Below are positions 10,801 through 22,420 of a stretch of DNA of 64,000 nucleotides, one piece after another. Made by a program: the position numbers and the translations under genes. The notes beneath the pieces were generated by a model. It saw nothing but the letters and a program-made list of their open reading frames with translations, did not search any database and was not told where the DNA came from. This DNA comes from Arbacia lixula (lineage: Eukaryota > Echinodermata > Echinoidea > Arbacioida > Arbaciidae): the NCBI GenBank assembly GCA_963669155.1, contig OZ022597.1:13026826-13090825 (forward strand), written 5' to 3'. How positions within the stretch are numbered: position 1 is the first letter of the stretch; each line of letters opens with the position of its first letter.

Positions 10801-13184
10801 GGACTTCCAGTATACAGCTCCAAAAACTATTGAACAATAAGAGACTGCAGAGTATGACATGCATGTATACTCTAACTATTCCATAATTGTCTAAAAAGAT
10901 TGCTTAAATATACCACTTTTAAAAAAAAAAGTTTCTTAACTGTTAGACTGTCCTCGTAAATGATACATGAAAATGGTGAATAGGTCAGATTTCACCAACA
11001 GTATATAGTAATAATAATATAATAAAGTTCTTTGTTATGTGTCAAATTTAATCACAGGTCATCAAGGGTCACCAAGATTTCATCAACTCACTGACCTTTG
11101 AACCCATAAAGGGTGAGGTCATAGCCAGCGTGAGCGACGACCACACCTGCCGGCTGTGGGGGCTGGATGGACGACAGAGGGCGGTGTTTCCCCTCAAGTC
11201 TGCTGGGATGTCTGTTTGTTGGAATCAGAGTGATCCAAATAAGGTATGAAGGAGTGAAGGAAAGAAAAGGGCATGAAGGATAAGTGGATGACTGGGCAGA
11301 TGACTGGATGGATAGATAGATTGAGCCATGGATGGACAGTGGGGAAGGCAAACTCCCCAGCAAGTGGAGATGGTGCACATATGTCATGTGTGTGATATGT
11401 CTTTGTATCCTCAGCCCAGGGCATTGATTGTGACATCACTCTAATAATTCAGTATTTGGACTGCAATCGACAAACTCCTATATACCACTGAAAAAGAAGA
11501 AAGATTATTAACATGTGGTGTCATTAGTACCCCTCTCATTAAAATGGATCCGTTCACTTTGTTTTAAATCAGTGGTTTATTCATGCCTTGGTACCAAGGA
11601 GGTTAAGATCACCACCTTGTTTTGGTGTTCCTTCCCCCATCCAGCTGATGGTAGGAGAGAAAGGAGGAACGATCCGTTTCTACGACCTGGTCAGCGAGCA
11701 GCCCTTCATGTCGCTGGAGGCCAGTCATCCTGGTCTGATGTGTGCTGACTGGAGTCTGTGCGACCCTACCAGGGTAGGAGCCATCGTCAGCGGGGAGTGG
11801 ATGGTGTGGGACATCACACGGTCAAGGTTAGAATGCAAGCAAACGCTACGATATAATGATGATCACATGGTCAAGGTTAGATCGCAACCAAACATCACAA
11901 TGATAAAAATAATGGTCATACTGGGACATCATACATCAAAGTTAGATCGCAACCAGCCATCATGGTATGATGGTAATTGGTAATAACACAGTAAAAGTTA
12001 GATCCCAACCAAATATAATCATGATAAAAATGATGATAATACTGGAACATCACATGATCAAGATTAGATAACCACCAAACACCACAAAATAATGATATTG
12101 ATAATGATGATGATAGTGTGACATGACATGATCAAAGTTGGATTGCACCCTGATATCATGATATGATGGTAATCATGTGGTCAAGGGTTAGATTATAACC
12201 AAACATCAAAATGATAAAAATAATGATAACACTATGATATCACACGTTCAAGGTTAGATAATCACCAAACACCACAAAATAATGATGATGATAGTGTGAC
12301 ATCACCAAACAGGACGATAACAATGATAATAATGATGAAAATAATGATGAAATCATGAAAGTAATAATGGTGATAATGGGACATTACATGGTCAAGGTTA
12401 AATTGTTGTAGGAGGTTAAATGTAGCACATGAAGACTTAAACTTCCTTCTTTGTCGTTGGTGCCCGCAGCCAGCCACAAGACTCTGAGCTGGCCCATGGA
12501 GAGGGGGGCAAGGAGTTCCGATGGTGTCGGTCCAGCGAGAATCTCTTTGCTACCACCGGACGGCCAAACAACGAAGCCAAAGTCTATCACCTAGGACACC
12601 ATCAGGTGGGTAGACCAGTGTTTCCACTCTCCAAATGTTTTTTTTTTTCCTGAAATGAACCTATTTCCTGAAATAATCTAGAGCACCATTAATCAGATTT
12701 GGCTCAAACTTGGTACATGTGTGCATTGCATGAAACTGATGAATTGTGTAAAGAAGGGGTCAATTCCAGAAAAGCTCAGAAATTGATTTCAAGAGGGATG
12801 GAAACACTGAGGTTGACCATAACATTAATGCTAGAAGAATCTAGGATATAGTCTTTGTTTTGCTGTTACACTCCGTAGCAATAACATTACTGGTAATTGA
12901 TCAATCTCTAAAAAAAAATCATGCAACCTAGCAATCTGAAATAAAAGAAGTGAATAAAAAATTTGAAGATGGAGACCTTTAACGTATTCCACCTGCTCCT
13001 CTCTCTCTCTCTTCCCCTGCCTCGCCCCACCCCTGCCCCACCCCTGCCCCGCCCCTCCTCTCCCCTGCAGGTCCCGGTGACCGAGAGCCTGCCTGTGCTG
13101 GGGGGTTTGTCCTGGCACGCCTTCCTGCCCGTTTGTGCTGTGGGGGGTGACCGGAGGATTCACCTCTACCCTGCAGAGCCCTGA
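7853..13184 (+). CDS. NUP37: Nucleoporin Nup37, complete, seven exons
   Basis: Nup37 is a WD40 beta-propeller subunit of the Nup107-160 (Y) complex, the scaffold of the nuclear pore, which also goes to kinetochores in mitosis. Exons are 7853-7999, 9636-9760, 10283-10355, 11058-11243, 11645-11826, 12470-12605 and 13071-13184. They join in phase to 963 nt, 320 residues, against about 326 in human. Recognisable family stretches are VEFSPFEQ and AFGG in exon 1, LRDFHHGTRV and IAWSP in exon 2, RFCTAGLDNKIRV in exon 3, GHQDFINSLTFEP and SVSDDHTCRLW in exon 4, GTIRFYDL and VWDITRS in exon 5, SENLFATTGRP in exon 6, and LSWHAFLPVCAVGGD near the C-terminus. The first ATG at 7853 is the only suitable start. 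Intron 1 uses a GC donor (CAG|GCAAGT); the others are GT-AG. Intron 5 holds a tandem array copied from the end of exon 5. AATAAA at 14032 is a possible polyadenylation signal. Confidence 0.96.
8330..8950 (+). mobile_element. Truncated copy of the 47-kb TIR element, in NUP37 intron 1
   Basis: From GACGTCATCCAGCCACTGCC to TCTATGGACAATTGTTCGTTG this stretch aligns block by block with about 47255-47890, with scattered substitutions and indels. The second copy has extra sequence near 47770-47850. The terminal inverted repeats seen at the 47-kb locus are not present here, so this is an internal or decayed copy. There are no coding frames of note. Confidence 0.75.
9440..9602 (+). mobile_element. Possible 3' tail of a retroposon with (TGAAC)n end
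   Basis: The sequence ends in AATAAAAACTGAACTGAACTGAA, a polyadenylation-like motif followed by three short pentamer repeats, as seen at 3' ends of LINE or SINE families. The tail stops only about 35 bp upstream of the NUP37 exon 2 acceptor. The 5' limit is unknown. Confidence 0.45.
9828..9965. mobile_element. Possible decayed foldback element in NUP37 intron 2
   Basis: GGGCCCATATCACAAAAGCT on the left and a loosely complementary block ending near 9965 enclose several ATTGAT/ATCAAT words. The pairing is imperfect, and I list it only as a likely eroded MITE. Confidence 0.3.
11850..12410 (+). repeat. Minisatellite seeded by the 3' edge and donor site of NUP37 exon 5
   Basis: Exon 5 ends GGGACATCACACGGTCAAG|GTTAGA. 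Diverged copies of this junction recur downstream in intron 5, centred near 11875, 11935, 11990, 12055, 12130, 12185, 12245 and 12390, plus a truncated one near 12298. The exon part appears as GGGACATCATACATCAAAG, GGAACATCACATGATCAAG, GATATCACACGTTCAAGG and GGGACATTACATGGTCAAGG, each followed by a GTTAG, ATTAG or similar donor and CAACCAAACATCA-like spacer with AATGATAAAAATAATGAT words. The period is about 55-75 bp. Several copies keep an intact GTTAGA donor. Confidence 0.85.
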
Positions 13185-14495
13185 ACACACCTTCCAGGTC
13201 CTCCTCAAAGCTGCTAAGATCAGCCAAGATGCAGCCAAGAGTTTGTGATCATTACAGTTATGATTGGGTATCGCCATGCAGAGACCGCCAAGAAGCCGCC
13301 TTGAGAATTTACGCTTTTACGCGAAATTCTTCCGAAATACTAATTTAATTAACTGAACAACCATTTTAAGAGTTAATAGAGGTCTACCATTTGTCTTTGG
13401 TGTCTCTGCTGTTCGTGGCAGCTTCTTTGCTTTTTTTGGCTGCTTCTCGGCTGCTCTTGACGGCTTGTATTAGCACCGCTTCTTCCTACAGACCTTAAGA
13501 TGTTAGCTCTACCCATGAAGGTGCTGTCAGTGGTATATCACCAGAGATTGCTCGTTTGGATGATGCTAGAAAATAGCCGTTTGTGCTTCTTTCTACCTTC
13601 ACACGGTTATCACAGTTGTGGGTAATGGAATACTGGGATTGCCTTAGAGTATACAAGAAGAAAGCTGTTCCTCTGGTATTGTGGCAAGGCATGACTTATT
13701 TCAATCAGATCATCGTGGAAAAGTTATCATTCTGTAAACAAATGTATTTGCGAAAATACTAGCCGACTAGAGGTCATGATGAAAGTTTGGTAGCCAAGCT
13801 GGTTGCTAAAAATGCAATATATGGCTGAATACACTTAGCTACTTGCTATGCCTAGCAAGATTTCATGAATATGGGGGAATAATAAGGATTGATATTCTGA
13901 AACTCCACAGAGATGAAGATTTTATCTCCCCTAAAATTTTATACTTGGGATTTCAAAACACATCTTAGGAACAATATTAACTTAATTTAATGAGTGCATG
14001 ATCTGTGCTTCTTTTTCCAATGGCAGCCAGTAATAAACGTCCTTTAGTATGTTTTGTATAAATTAGCACCATCAAGCTGATGGTGTGACGTCATGAAACT
14101 GACAATAACGTTGCACATCAATGTCCATTAGTGCGCCTTATATGCAAAGAGTGGAATGTGCCTACTATATTTGCACATAATGCAATGGAGAGGAATGGGT
14201 CTAAGAGCCTGCGTCTGGAGATGAAATTGCTTGGGAGCTTTTCAGAAAACTCCCGAAGATTGTTTTCAGAATACCCCCACCTCAGGTGCATATTTCCCAC
14301 CATTTATTTGCACTCTTATGTATTACATGTATGTATAAAAAACTCTTGTCCACTTCTATATTTTTGTGAATTTGTTTTGTGTAAGAGAAAATGATAATGA
14401 ACACGTATTAAATGCATTGTACATACAATATTAATATGACGATTGTCTGTTTGTGTGTCCTGTATTGTACTTTGGGAATTCCCCGCAATACAAAC
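13185..14495. other. NUP37 3' flank, no further gene seen
   Basis: Probable 3' UTR followed by unique AT-rich DNA. AATAAA occurs at 14032-14037 and ATTAAA near 14408. No coding stretch or repeat element is evident. Confidence 0.4.
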
Positions 14496-14980
14496 TTAAA
14501 GGGAAAGTCCACTCTGCAGTTAAGTTTTAATTTAAGTAGATACATGAAAGAAACATATAAATGAAGGTATTTTAAAAAAATCCATCAAAGGATCAGAAAG
14601 TTATGACCTTTTAATATGTGGATTTTGTGAGATACGAGACTCTCCCATATATGTTGTGTACTAATTTATTTTGAAAATATAAATTTTTTTACAAAAGAAT
14701 ATGCATCATTTTATCTGTGCATTTACTGATTAGACAAGTTTTAAAACACTTGCTTCTATGAAAAAGATTTATTCCTTCATTAAAATCAGAAAAAGACCAA
14801 TTTATGGAATTGTACAGCACACTGCACATATGGTAGAGCACCTCGCGCATGGCGGTAGGAAATGAAATTGGTGGAAGGTCATGATATTCTTAGCCTTGGT
14901 CAGATTTTCGTCAAACCTTAACCAATATGATTCTGCTTTGATTAAAACCAACTTAACTTCAGGGTAGACTTTCCCTTTAA
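14496..14980. mobile_element. TTAA-flanked MITE, 485 bp
   Basis: Both ends carry TTAA and an inverted repeat: AAAGGGAAAGTCCACTCTG on the left and CAGGGTAGACTTTCCCTTT on the right, with AGTTAAGT continuing inward on the left and its complement on the right. TTAA target sites suggest mobilisation by a piggyBac-type transposase (inference). Related remnants are at 6817-7207, 19110-19412 and 22755-22935, sharing a GAGCACCTCGC-CATG block and a TTTTCGTCAAACCTTCAC-like block. Confidence 0.8.
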
Positions 14981-14999
14981 AATGTGGATAAAATAGTTG

Positions 15000-15245
15000 A
15001 GTGATGTACAGTTTAACATTGAAGAGAGAGGCACATTTATGGAGAGGGAGAGAAGATTAGAGAGGGAGAGAGACAGAGAGGAGAGGGAAAGATACATAAA
15101 GAGATAGAAAGAAACAAGAAGGAAAGAGTGAGATAGAGGGAACAAGTGTGGGAGAGAGAGAAGAGGGAGTGGGGGAAGAGGGAGAGAGATAAAAAAGGGT
15201 GAAGAGAGGAGAAGTCTTAAAAGATTGAAAGCAAAAGAAAAGGAG
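15000..15245. repeat. GA-rich purine tract
   Basis: Degenerate GAGAGGGAGAGA sequence on the plus strand with no coding value. Confidence 0.8.
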
Positions 15246-15636
15246 GCCCTCCTTCAATCCAAGCCTTGCGGTAGTGTACATGACATATTTGTGGCATAGT
15301 GTATGTAGGCAATGTCACAAATTCTGACTTGTCGGATCATTTTTGCGTGCTCAAATACCTACAATGTGTACCTTATGAGATTGTAACTAGTACATGAAAC
15401 TACCGGTACTGTACACATAGACCGTATGCACAGCATGCGCTCGGATTTAGATTCAATAGGGAATGTTCAATCACCCATGGTCAGACTTCTCGATATCGCA
15501 AATAACTATAAAATATCATCGTACACAGTGTTGTCCGCTTTTCAGCCAAGCTTATTGACCGATATACTTCCAGTCTTGTAGTCTGGGACATGGATGGTGC
15601 TTTGCGTCGGTGCAAGTAACCCCACTTTTAGTCAAG

Positions 15637-15880
15637 AAAGTGCCCAGTTTCACTACTCTCATCTTCTGAAACATTTTGTACAAACTCTCTATAGTACAGT
15701 ATACATGTAGTAGCACATATGAGACAAATGTCTATGGGAAAATGGGCTACTGGGAAAGTGCCCAGTTCTACTTCACTCATCTTCTGAAACATTTTGTACA
15801 AACTCTCTATACTACAGTATACATGTAGTAGCAAATATGCGACAAATGTCTGTGGGAAAATGGGTTACTGGGAAAGTGTC
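15637..15880. repeat. Tandem duplication, 118-bp unit, two copies
   Basis: AAAGTGCCCAGTT begins at 15637 and again at 15755. The intervening block, including CATCTTCTGAAACATTTTG and CAGTATACATGTAGTAGCA, is repeated with few changes. A third GAAAGTGCCCAGTTCAC occurs alone near 15920. Confidence 0.85.
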
Positions 15881-15924
15881 AATGGTAGTGCAATAGTTTG
15901 CACTGACCTTCTAATATAACCGAA

Positions 15925-17015
15925 AGTGCCCAGTTCACCACTTTACAAGCCCCAAATCCAAAAAGTGTTGGAGTGCCACACACAGTGATATTTTACAGTT
16001 ATTTGCAACATCGAGAATTGTTTGACTTCCTTCATCTTTCAAGAGACTGAACAAATAGATAATACAGTTTATTCAAAATTTTACAAATTTAATCATCTCT
16101 GTTCCAACATTTCTCTTATCATCTCGAGAAAGTGGACATGTAGCACATATTCATGCAATTATGAAATACCCACAAGACGTACCAAGCAGCAAAATCTTCT
16201 GAGGTCTGTAAATTTCAGTGGGGCCGTGTTCCATAGAGCTGTATGGTCATTGTAATTACATCACCATGGAAACAACCAATCTGCTGTGAGCACTGGAGCT
16301 GTTGCCAGGGAAGCCTTGATCAAACCTCCATACAGCATATGAGGGCAAGTCGTCCTATGATGCATCCGGGCAACTTTGCAGTCATACCTACTTCTCTCAT
16401 ACCAGTGTACGAGACCAAAATAGGGTGATAACTGCAAACAAAGTCCTGATGTCAGTGCACAGTGCACTATAGAACGGATTTTCCCTTGCAGTATTAAGAA
16501 TTATAAGTTACAATTGATAATCTCTATGTAACATGGCCCCGTCTTGTACTTTTTTTCTGCAATACTATTAGCAAACATTCCAATGATGACATCACAGTAT
16601 GATATCCCAGAACTTGTTTCTTAGAAAACCCTGACATTTTGCTCCTTGTTCAGAAATACAAGCTACTATAAAAATGGTAATTTTTGTGCAGGATTCATAT
16701 TCGCAGGAAGTTATTTTTTCGCGCTCAATAGTTAAATGTCAGTCCTGGTAACTGCGGAATCCCTGATAGACTTGCGCGTCTAGCCTGCTAAAAAAATTGT
16801 GCTTGCTCTGTGTTGTGCGAAAAGTGTGAAATAAATGTCACGCAAAAAATTACTGGTTTTACAGTAGTCCAAATAACCAGGCATCCTGGTGAACTTGACT
16901 AATGAATGCAGGGGGTCTATATACAATCCACTTAACCCTCTCAGGACCATAGGTGCAGTAGATGTGTAATAAGTCAATGACCTTTCCTGGTTTGGTACTG
17001 AGAGAGTTACACATG
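15925..17015. other. Unassigned intergenic DNA
   Basis: Mixed sequence between convergent NUP37 and MRPL23. I find no supported exon, element or RNA gene here. Confidence 0.35.
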
Positions 17016-17019
17016 TAAT

Positions 17020-17217
17020 CCTTTAGAATGTCCGCTTCTTGTGATAAAAATCTGCACTCCGCACGCCGTCACAGATGATAATATTGGGTTCAGAGCTGCT
17101 CACTTTCAATTAATAAATCCTTTAGAATGTCCACTTCTTGTGGTAAAATATATGCACTCCGCACGCTGTCACAGATAATAGTATTGGGTTCAGAACTGCT
17201 CACTTTCAATGCATAAA
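17020..17217. repeat. Tandem duplication, 99-bp unit, two copies
   Basis: CTTTAGAATGTCC starts at 17021 and at 17120; each copy continues through CACTCCGCACG and ATTGGGTTCAGA to CTGCTCACTTTCAAT. Divergence is low. Confidence 0.85.
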
Positions 17218-17403
17218 TATCTGTGGGCAATTTTGCAACAACTTTAGTCCAAGCATCGTTCACGCACTGTTAACCCATGGACGGTCATTGCCTGGAAAGT
17301 TTGTAGGAATCCATCTCATGTGCTGCAGCCCAGGGCTTTGTTGGGTTCAAAGAAGGATTGTTGAAGACTCCAGAGGGGCGTGAGGGGGAGGGGGGGGGGA
17401 TGG

Positions 17404-20400
17404 TCAGATACCAAACCAGGTGGGCACCCCTCCCCTCGCTGCAAGCTGCTTCTGGGTCACCTTCTCCTTCTTCTTGAGGTCCTCCGCCATCTCGTCGTTC
17501 TTCTTCTCCTCCGTGTCGGGGAAGAGCTCAGGGAACTCAAACGTATGGTCCTCCGGCTGTGTAGATGAGGGTAGGGGAGAGAGGGGGGGGGGGGGGGAGA
17601 AGGGAGAGATACAGATGGGTAGAGGAGAGTTGGGAAGAGGATAGCAAGGAGAAGAGAGGGGGGGAGAGAGGAAGAGGGAAGAGAGAGGGAGAGGTGGGAA
17701 GAAGATAGAGAGGATGACAGAGGGGGGAATTATGAGATTTGATCAATCATTCCATAATGGCGTAAACAAGATCTGGACGGACAGAGGGATGGATTACCCA
17801 GAAATAAATGTCATCTGGCTACTTAGTGGCAGAGGCATAACAAAAGGGATTCCTACAAAATGGATCTGATCCAATATCCATCACTGTGATAATTTCAATG
17901 CAATACCGAATTGACCATCCATATAGTTGATATACACACATAAAAAGAACATATATACAATCATTGATGTTGTGAAACCATCAACTATATTTGACTAAAC
18001 ATGCGAGAAAATACTATCTACCATGACACCTCCAAAAAAGTAAGCGATGGTTGCACTTACCAGAGTGACGTAGGCGAGCTTGTAGTCTTCTCTGAGCTTC
18101 ACCCTCTGGTTCTTATGGTTACGCTGGAATGGCACGTAGATGACGTTGGTATTGACCCTGACCACCGGCACCTTGTAGATACTCTCTAGGTAGTTCTTGA
18201 TGTCAAACTTGGTCATCCTGGTTAGAAAGCAACATAACATGACACGTCTAAGTTTAAAGACAGCCTGTCCCTTTTTCAGATCATCACAAAACCATCGAAA
18301 CATTGGCAAAACAGATAGAGAAGTGTTAGCAAGCTATATTCATAATTTGAAACTGATACGTAGTGTAAAATTCAAATAATGCACGTAAACAACGTCTGAT
18401 CAATAGTCTTTACCTCAGGCTCTTAGCAGTTTGTGTTGAAATATCTGCTTTATTGATTGATCTGTTTACTGAATTATAAAACGCATTATGAAAAAAATGT
18501 TCTATAGAAGGAATCATCTCCAAAGTTTGGTAATAACTCATAAAATTAGAATTTCACACATGCATATTAACCACATAGATACTGTAACAAAGACTCATAC
18601 TTTTTTCGTAGTATGAAAAAAGTCGGTTTGAAATTTAACGGCTGAAATTTTTTACATATACAGGAAGCTTCAATATTCTATATTCTTAGAAATGGTCTTG
18701 AATCACACTTTCTTTAATTTACGATCGTGATAGACGATTTCAAATTTTAAGCTTGCAAAAGGGACGGACAATCTTTAATGTAATAAAGCATAAAAAGCAG
18801 ATAAAAAGATATGAGGGCACTGTGGTACAGTGGTGAGAGCTCTTGACCCTTGCAGAGAAATCCTGGGTTTGGACCCCGTTCAGTGCGTATACCCTTAGAC
18901 AAGGTGTTTTATTCACATTTGTCTCTCTCAACCCAGGTGGAGTAAATGGGTACCTGGCAGGAATTACCCCCCATCTAATTAGATCAACTAGCTTCTAACA
19001 CTACATACTTGGCTGCTTGGCTAAAACCTGGGTAATAATTGAGTGCTTTGGTAAGTACTTCTTACTTGGAAAGTGCTACTCTTTTGTATTATTAAAGATA
19101 AAAAATCTTCTCAAAAAAATATGCATCCTTGTACCTGTGCATTTGATACATCATCAGAAATACATTTTTACACACATACCTGTGTGAAAAAAATCATTCC
19201 GTTGCAAAAAACAGAAAAAGAGCAATTCATGTAATTATATTGTACACAACATATGGGTGAGCACCTCGCACATGATGTTCCAAAATTGAAATTTCAAAAT
19301 CGAATAACTTTCTTTTCCTTTGACCGATTTTCGTCAAACCTTCACTAATATGTTTCTTTCATGTTTCTGCTTTAATTGAAACCAACTGATCTTCAGGGTG
19401 AACTATCCCTTCAACTGGGTCATGGGAAAGTATCTATATGGGCATGCATGAGCTGTACTGTACTCACTGCAAGTCGCACTCAAAGGTGACCACATTGGGC
19501 GGCTGGGGCTTCTTGTTCTTGATGAGCTTCATGCAGAAGTCTGTGAAGAAAATCCTCCGCTGGGGATTCCCCAGGACAAAGACGGGATACCTAGAGGGAT
19601 AAAGAGAAACAAAATGTACTTGATTCCAAAGGAGATGATTGGTTGTTTCTACCCCCTATATCTCTCTCCGAATATCAGTGAGCGTATGTCCGACAAGATA
19701 ATGTTTTACCTCCGCACTCCCTTACCCCCACCCCAAAACTTACTTAAATGCACAGCAAATGAGAAAATGTAGCTGTGATCAGTGCAGCATTTGACAATAA
19801 TAAGCCTAAATTATGGAAAATGCTCCCAAAACAAGCACAAACAATGCATCACATTTTTGGCAGAAGTGTGATGCATGCATTGTTTATGCTTATTTTGAGC
19901 GTATTTTCCGTAATTTGGGCTTATTATTGTCAAATGCTGTACTGATCAAGGCTACATTTTCTCATTACTTACCGTGCTTAAAGTGAGTTTTGGCTTGTTC
20001 AAGACATGTTTCGGCGCTAGATTACAAATATTTTTGAGCATACACATACATGTAAGTACTATGGATCTGAATAAGAGTATGGAATATGGGTTTAACCATG
20101 CATGGATACAACTATGGGCAGATCTACAGGTTTAATTGAGCTTGTGACCAAGCCAGCGTTTGCGTTTCTGCCGTTGTGCTGTTACTAGAGTTGGTTATTT
20201 CACAATGCTTTCCCTTGCTTTCTACCGTACCATATCGAAATGAAATGTCTGAAATGTGAATATCAACAATATTTGAAGTCATATAGCGCCTTCACGATTT
20301 ATTGATTTAGTCGTGAACTCCATTTATTGTCTATTCGATATCTTTTCAATATCACATAAGCTCAATATTATCAAACAATCATGCAGCACTAATGTACAGA

Positions 20401-20425
20401 TTCCAACACACCTTGCTTTTGACAT
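17404..20425 (-). CDS. MRPL23: Mitochondrial large-subunit ribosomal protein uL23m, complete, four exons
   Basis: uL23m sits near the polypeptide exit tunnel of the mitochondrial ribosome. Minus-strand exons are 20425-20412, 19590-19468, 18217-18061 and 17556-17404. All introns are GT-AG and phases fit, giving 447 nt and 148 residues against about 153 in human. Diagnostic stretches are YPVFVLGNPQRRIFFTDF, MTKFDIKNYLESIYKVPV (the L23 fold core), the basic RNHKNQRVKLREDYKLAYV, FEFPELFP, and the C-terminal GGVPTWFGI, matching the conserved GGVPSWFGL end of animal MRPL23. The first coding exon holds only 14 nt (MSKA and two bases of the next codon), so the start depends on the spliced model, but no other ATG fits. 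Intron 2 contains a 525-bp MITE and a SINE. The gene converges with NUP37. Confidence 0.96.
17575..17735. repeat. G- and GA-rich tract in MRPL23 intron 3
   Basis: A run of about 15 G near 17583-17598 is followed by degenerate GGAGAGA sequence. It begins about 20 bp upstream (minus-strand sense) of the last MRPL23 exon, so the acceptor's pyrimidine tract is part of this repeat. Confidence 0.85.
18254..18778. mobile_element. TTAA-flanked MITE, family copy 1, in MRPL23 intron 2
   Basis: TTAA at both ends; inverted termini AAAGACAGCCTGTCCCTTTT and AAAAGGGACGGACAATCTTT. The full 525 bp is repeated at 58770-59298 with high identity, including ACATTGGCAAAACA, CAGGCTCTTAGCAGTTTGTG and ACGATCGTGATAGACGATTT. 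A third locus (45807-46089) shares the termini but not the interior. There is no coding capacity. Confidence 0.88.
18812..19100 (+). mobile_element. tRNA-derived SINE
   Basis: The head looks like a tRNA gene with a polymerase III A box (GTGGTACAGTGGTGAGAGC) and a B box near GGGTTTGGACCCC. It is followed by a tRNA-unrelated body (AGACAAGGTGTTTTATTCAC, CTCTCAACCCAGGTGGAGTA, AATGGGTACCTGGCAGG) and a short AT-rich tail with GTATTATTAAAG. The head-body-tail order is that of deuterostome SINEs. It sits directly beside the MITE in MRPL23 intron 2. Confidence 0.8.
19110..19412. mobile_element. Right part of a MITE related to 14496-14980
   Basis: Shares AATATGCATC near its left limit, CACCTCGCACATGATG, TTTTCGTCAAACCTTCAC and the end CTTCAGGGTGAACTATCCCTT. 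The left end is missing where it meets the SINE tail. Confidence 0.65.
19770..19945. repeat. Inverted repeat in MRPL23 intron 1
   Basis: GACAATAATAAGCCTAAATTATGG with downstream GCATCACATTTTTGGC is complementary to CCGTAATTTGGGCTTATTATTGTC and the preceding segment, giving a foldback structure of about 170 bp. Confidence 0.6.
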
Positions 20426-21610
20426 CTTGGAAATAGCCCTTGGGAGTAAAATGAAATCTCTCGCTCTTGGATGATGGTCTTCAAGCTTTGAATGACTTCT
20501 TCCCAGTTGCAGAGGTAGATTCTACATCTCCAGCTCAGCTACACTTCACTCAATAGAAATATCGACTGTTAACAGCACCCCTGGAGAAATCGATGAAACA
20601 AATATAAAAACTCCTTAAACTTAAATGGAACACTTCAGCACAGCAGGATCCTACACAAGGTTAGTGATCTTATAATGTAACTTTTCATTTTGTTTTTATT
20701 AATGCTATTGTCCTCCTCATTGCAAAGGACAATCTCTTTGCTTTGCTGAAAGTTGCAAGGACAAATAGCACCATAGTGTTTAGGAACATAATAATAAGTG
20801 CCATATAAATTATTTAATATATTGTAAACTTATGTAGCATGGAGTCATGGACATGTTTGTTTTTACAAGTGAAACTCTGCATCTGCCATTGAGGTATTCT
20901 TTCCATGCACACAATAATTCATAACATGATCTTCTGTTAGACTACCATCTGGAATTTAATGTGAGGGAATCAACCGTATGCTCAACCAGAAACCACAATC
21001 CCTTTTCTCTTAAAATTCTGTCATCAAAGACCAACTGTCATCGGAAGTTATCATTTTTTTTTTACACTGTCAGAGACTGAAATAAACTATCCTACTCAAT
21101 CACCATCTTTGTAGACTCAACAACATTCCAGAATGCACATCTACTCTAACTTTTTAAGTGTTAGCAAAAAGCCCTCTTCAGTCTTGATTCATGGGTGAAG
21201 TTCCAGTTGGAGCTGATCAACACACTAAAAAGGTTGAAAGGTTACAATGTTTCTTCATTCATAAACACATATCTAAAGGCAACAGGGCGCAGCAGTTTGC
21301 CTCGTACATACTGACAGGGCTGCTGCTCTGCAGTTATCCAACAATATTACTAGTAGGACAGGATTTGCAGGGGAAACAGGTCAATTACAGTGTATGAAGC
21401 TGAAAGATCAAGGAGCTTTAGGCAGTCAGAGTTGAAACCAGATAGTTGATTGACTAATTTACTGTACTGTAGATTACGAAACAAAACTAGCTCACTGGAT
21501 CTGGATCAGAATAGTCACACACACATTCAATAAACATGCGTGATACTACAGGAATAACCGTGACCGTCTCATTCGGGGCATTCTTTAATCAAAATTACAT
21601 TTTTAGGCAT
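20426..21610. promoter_or_regulatory. MRPL23 upstream region
   Basis: The 5' end of MRPL23 must be here, just above 20425. No TATA box is obvious. Beyond about 20600 the sequence is unassigned and AT-rich. Confidence 0.4.
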
Positions 21611-21612
21611 AC

Positions 21613-21690
21613 CTCCAAATAGGTTGGGGCGTTAAGAGGAGCCAGATGTTATCTCAGCAGATCCAACGCCTAGTACAGACAGTGTCAGTC
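21613..21690 (-). repeat. Dispersed repeat, copy 2 (reverse)
   Basis: GGGGCGTTAAGAGGAGCCAG and the following bases are the reverse complement of the repeat near 5085-5170. Confidence 0.55.
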
Positions 21691-22277
21691 ATTGTCAGTG
21701 TCACTTGTCAGACGGTCACATCCCCTGCCTATGGGAGCACAAATCCTAAGAAAACAAATATGGAGACAGCTCCTCGAGGCAAAAACTTGTTCCCTACATT
21801 AAGCCTCAATGATGGGTCCAACTACCAACGTAATACAAGTTACAGATCGTAAATGATACATTGTAATTTGATTTCTTCGGCAAAACACATAACACGCCGA
21901 CGTTCATGACATTGATGTCAGTATGCGGGACTGTGTTAATTCGCACCCCAAAATAATCGAGGAATGACATGAAATGCTGGCTTAAGACGGTAAAGTATCA
22001 CAAAGAAATGGGATCCAACTGTTATTCATGTTGAAATTTCAGTTTAATAAAACAATTTAATTACGAATACCTGCTCTGTGTTGCCCTCAAATCATAGTTT
22101 TGTGGTGTCAATTCAACTTGAGTAAAGCGTGAGAAGTGGACCGATCGATCTTAGTCTCTGCTCTAAATCTTTCATAATTGCTCCTTGCTCCTTGCGGATC
22201 GATTTTTGACAAGCATGACACATGACATTTTATGTCGGTGCCATAACTCACATGTCCTAGGATGCCAGGGCACTGTT

Positions 22278-22420
22278 GCATAAATGATAAAACTTACCAT
22301 GGTAACTTTGCTACCAATGGCAATATCCATGGAAACCTTGAATTTCATTGGCTGTCAAGCGATTCATGGTAGTTACCATCGATGGCAGAGTTACAATAAT
22401 TAATGATAAGTTTTATGCAT
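22278..22420. mobile_element. Foldback MITE, family copy 1
   Basis: GCATAAATGATAAAACTTACC at the left and AATGATAAGTTTTATGC at the right are inverted copies. The interior has further complementary TTACCATGGTAACTTTGC-like words. A second copy lies at 55704-55850. Confidence 0.75.

Noticed and set aside
18812-18885. tRNA gene
   Set aside because: A and B boxes are present, but the B box is mutated, no full cloverleaf is apparent, and a SINE body follows.
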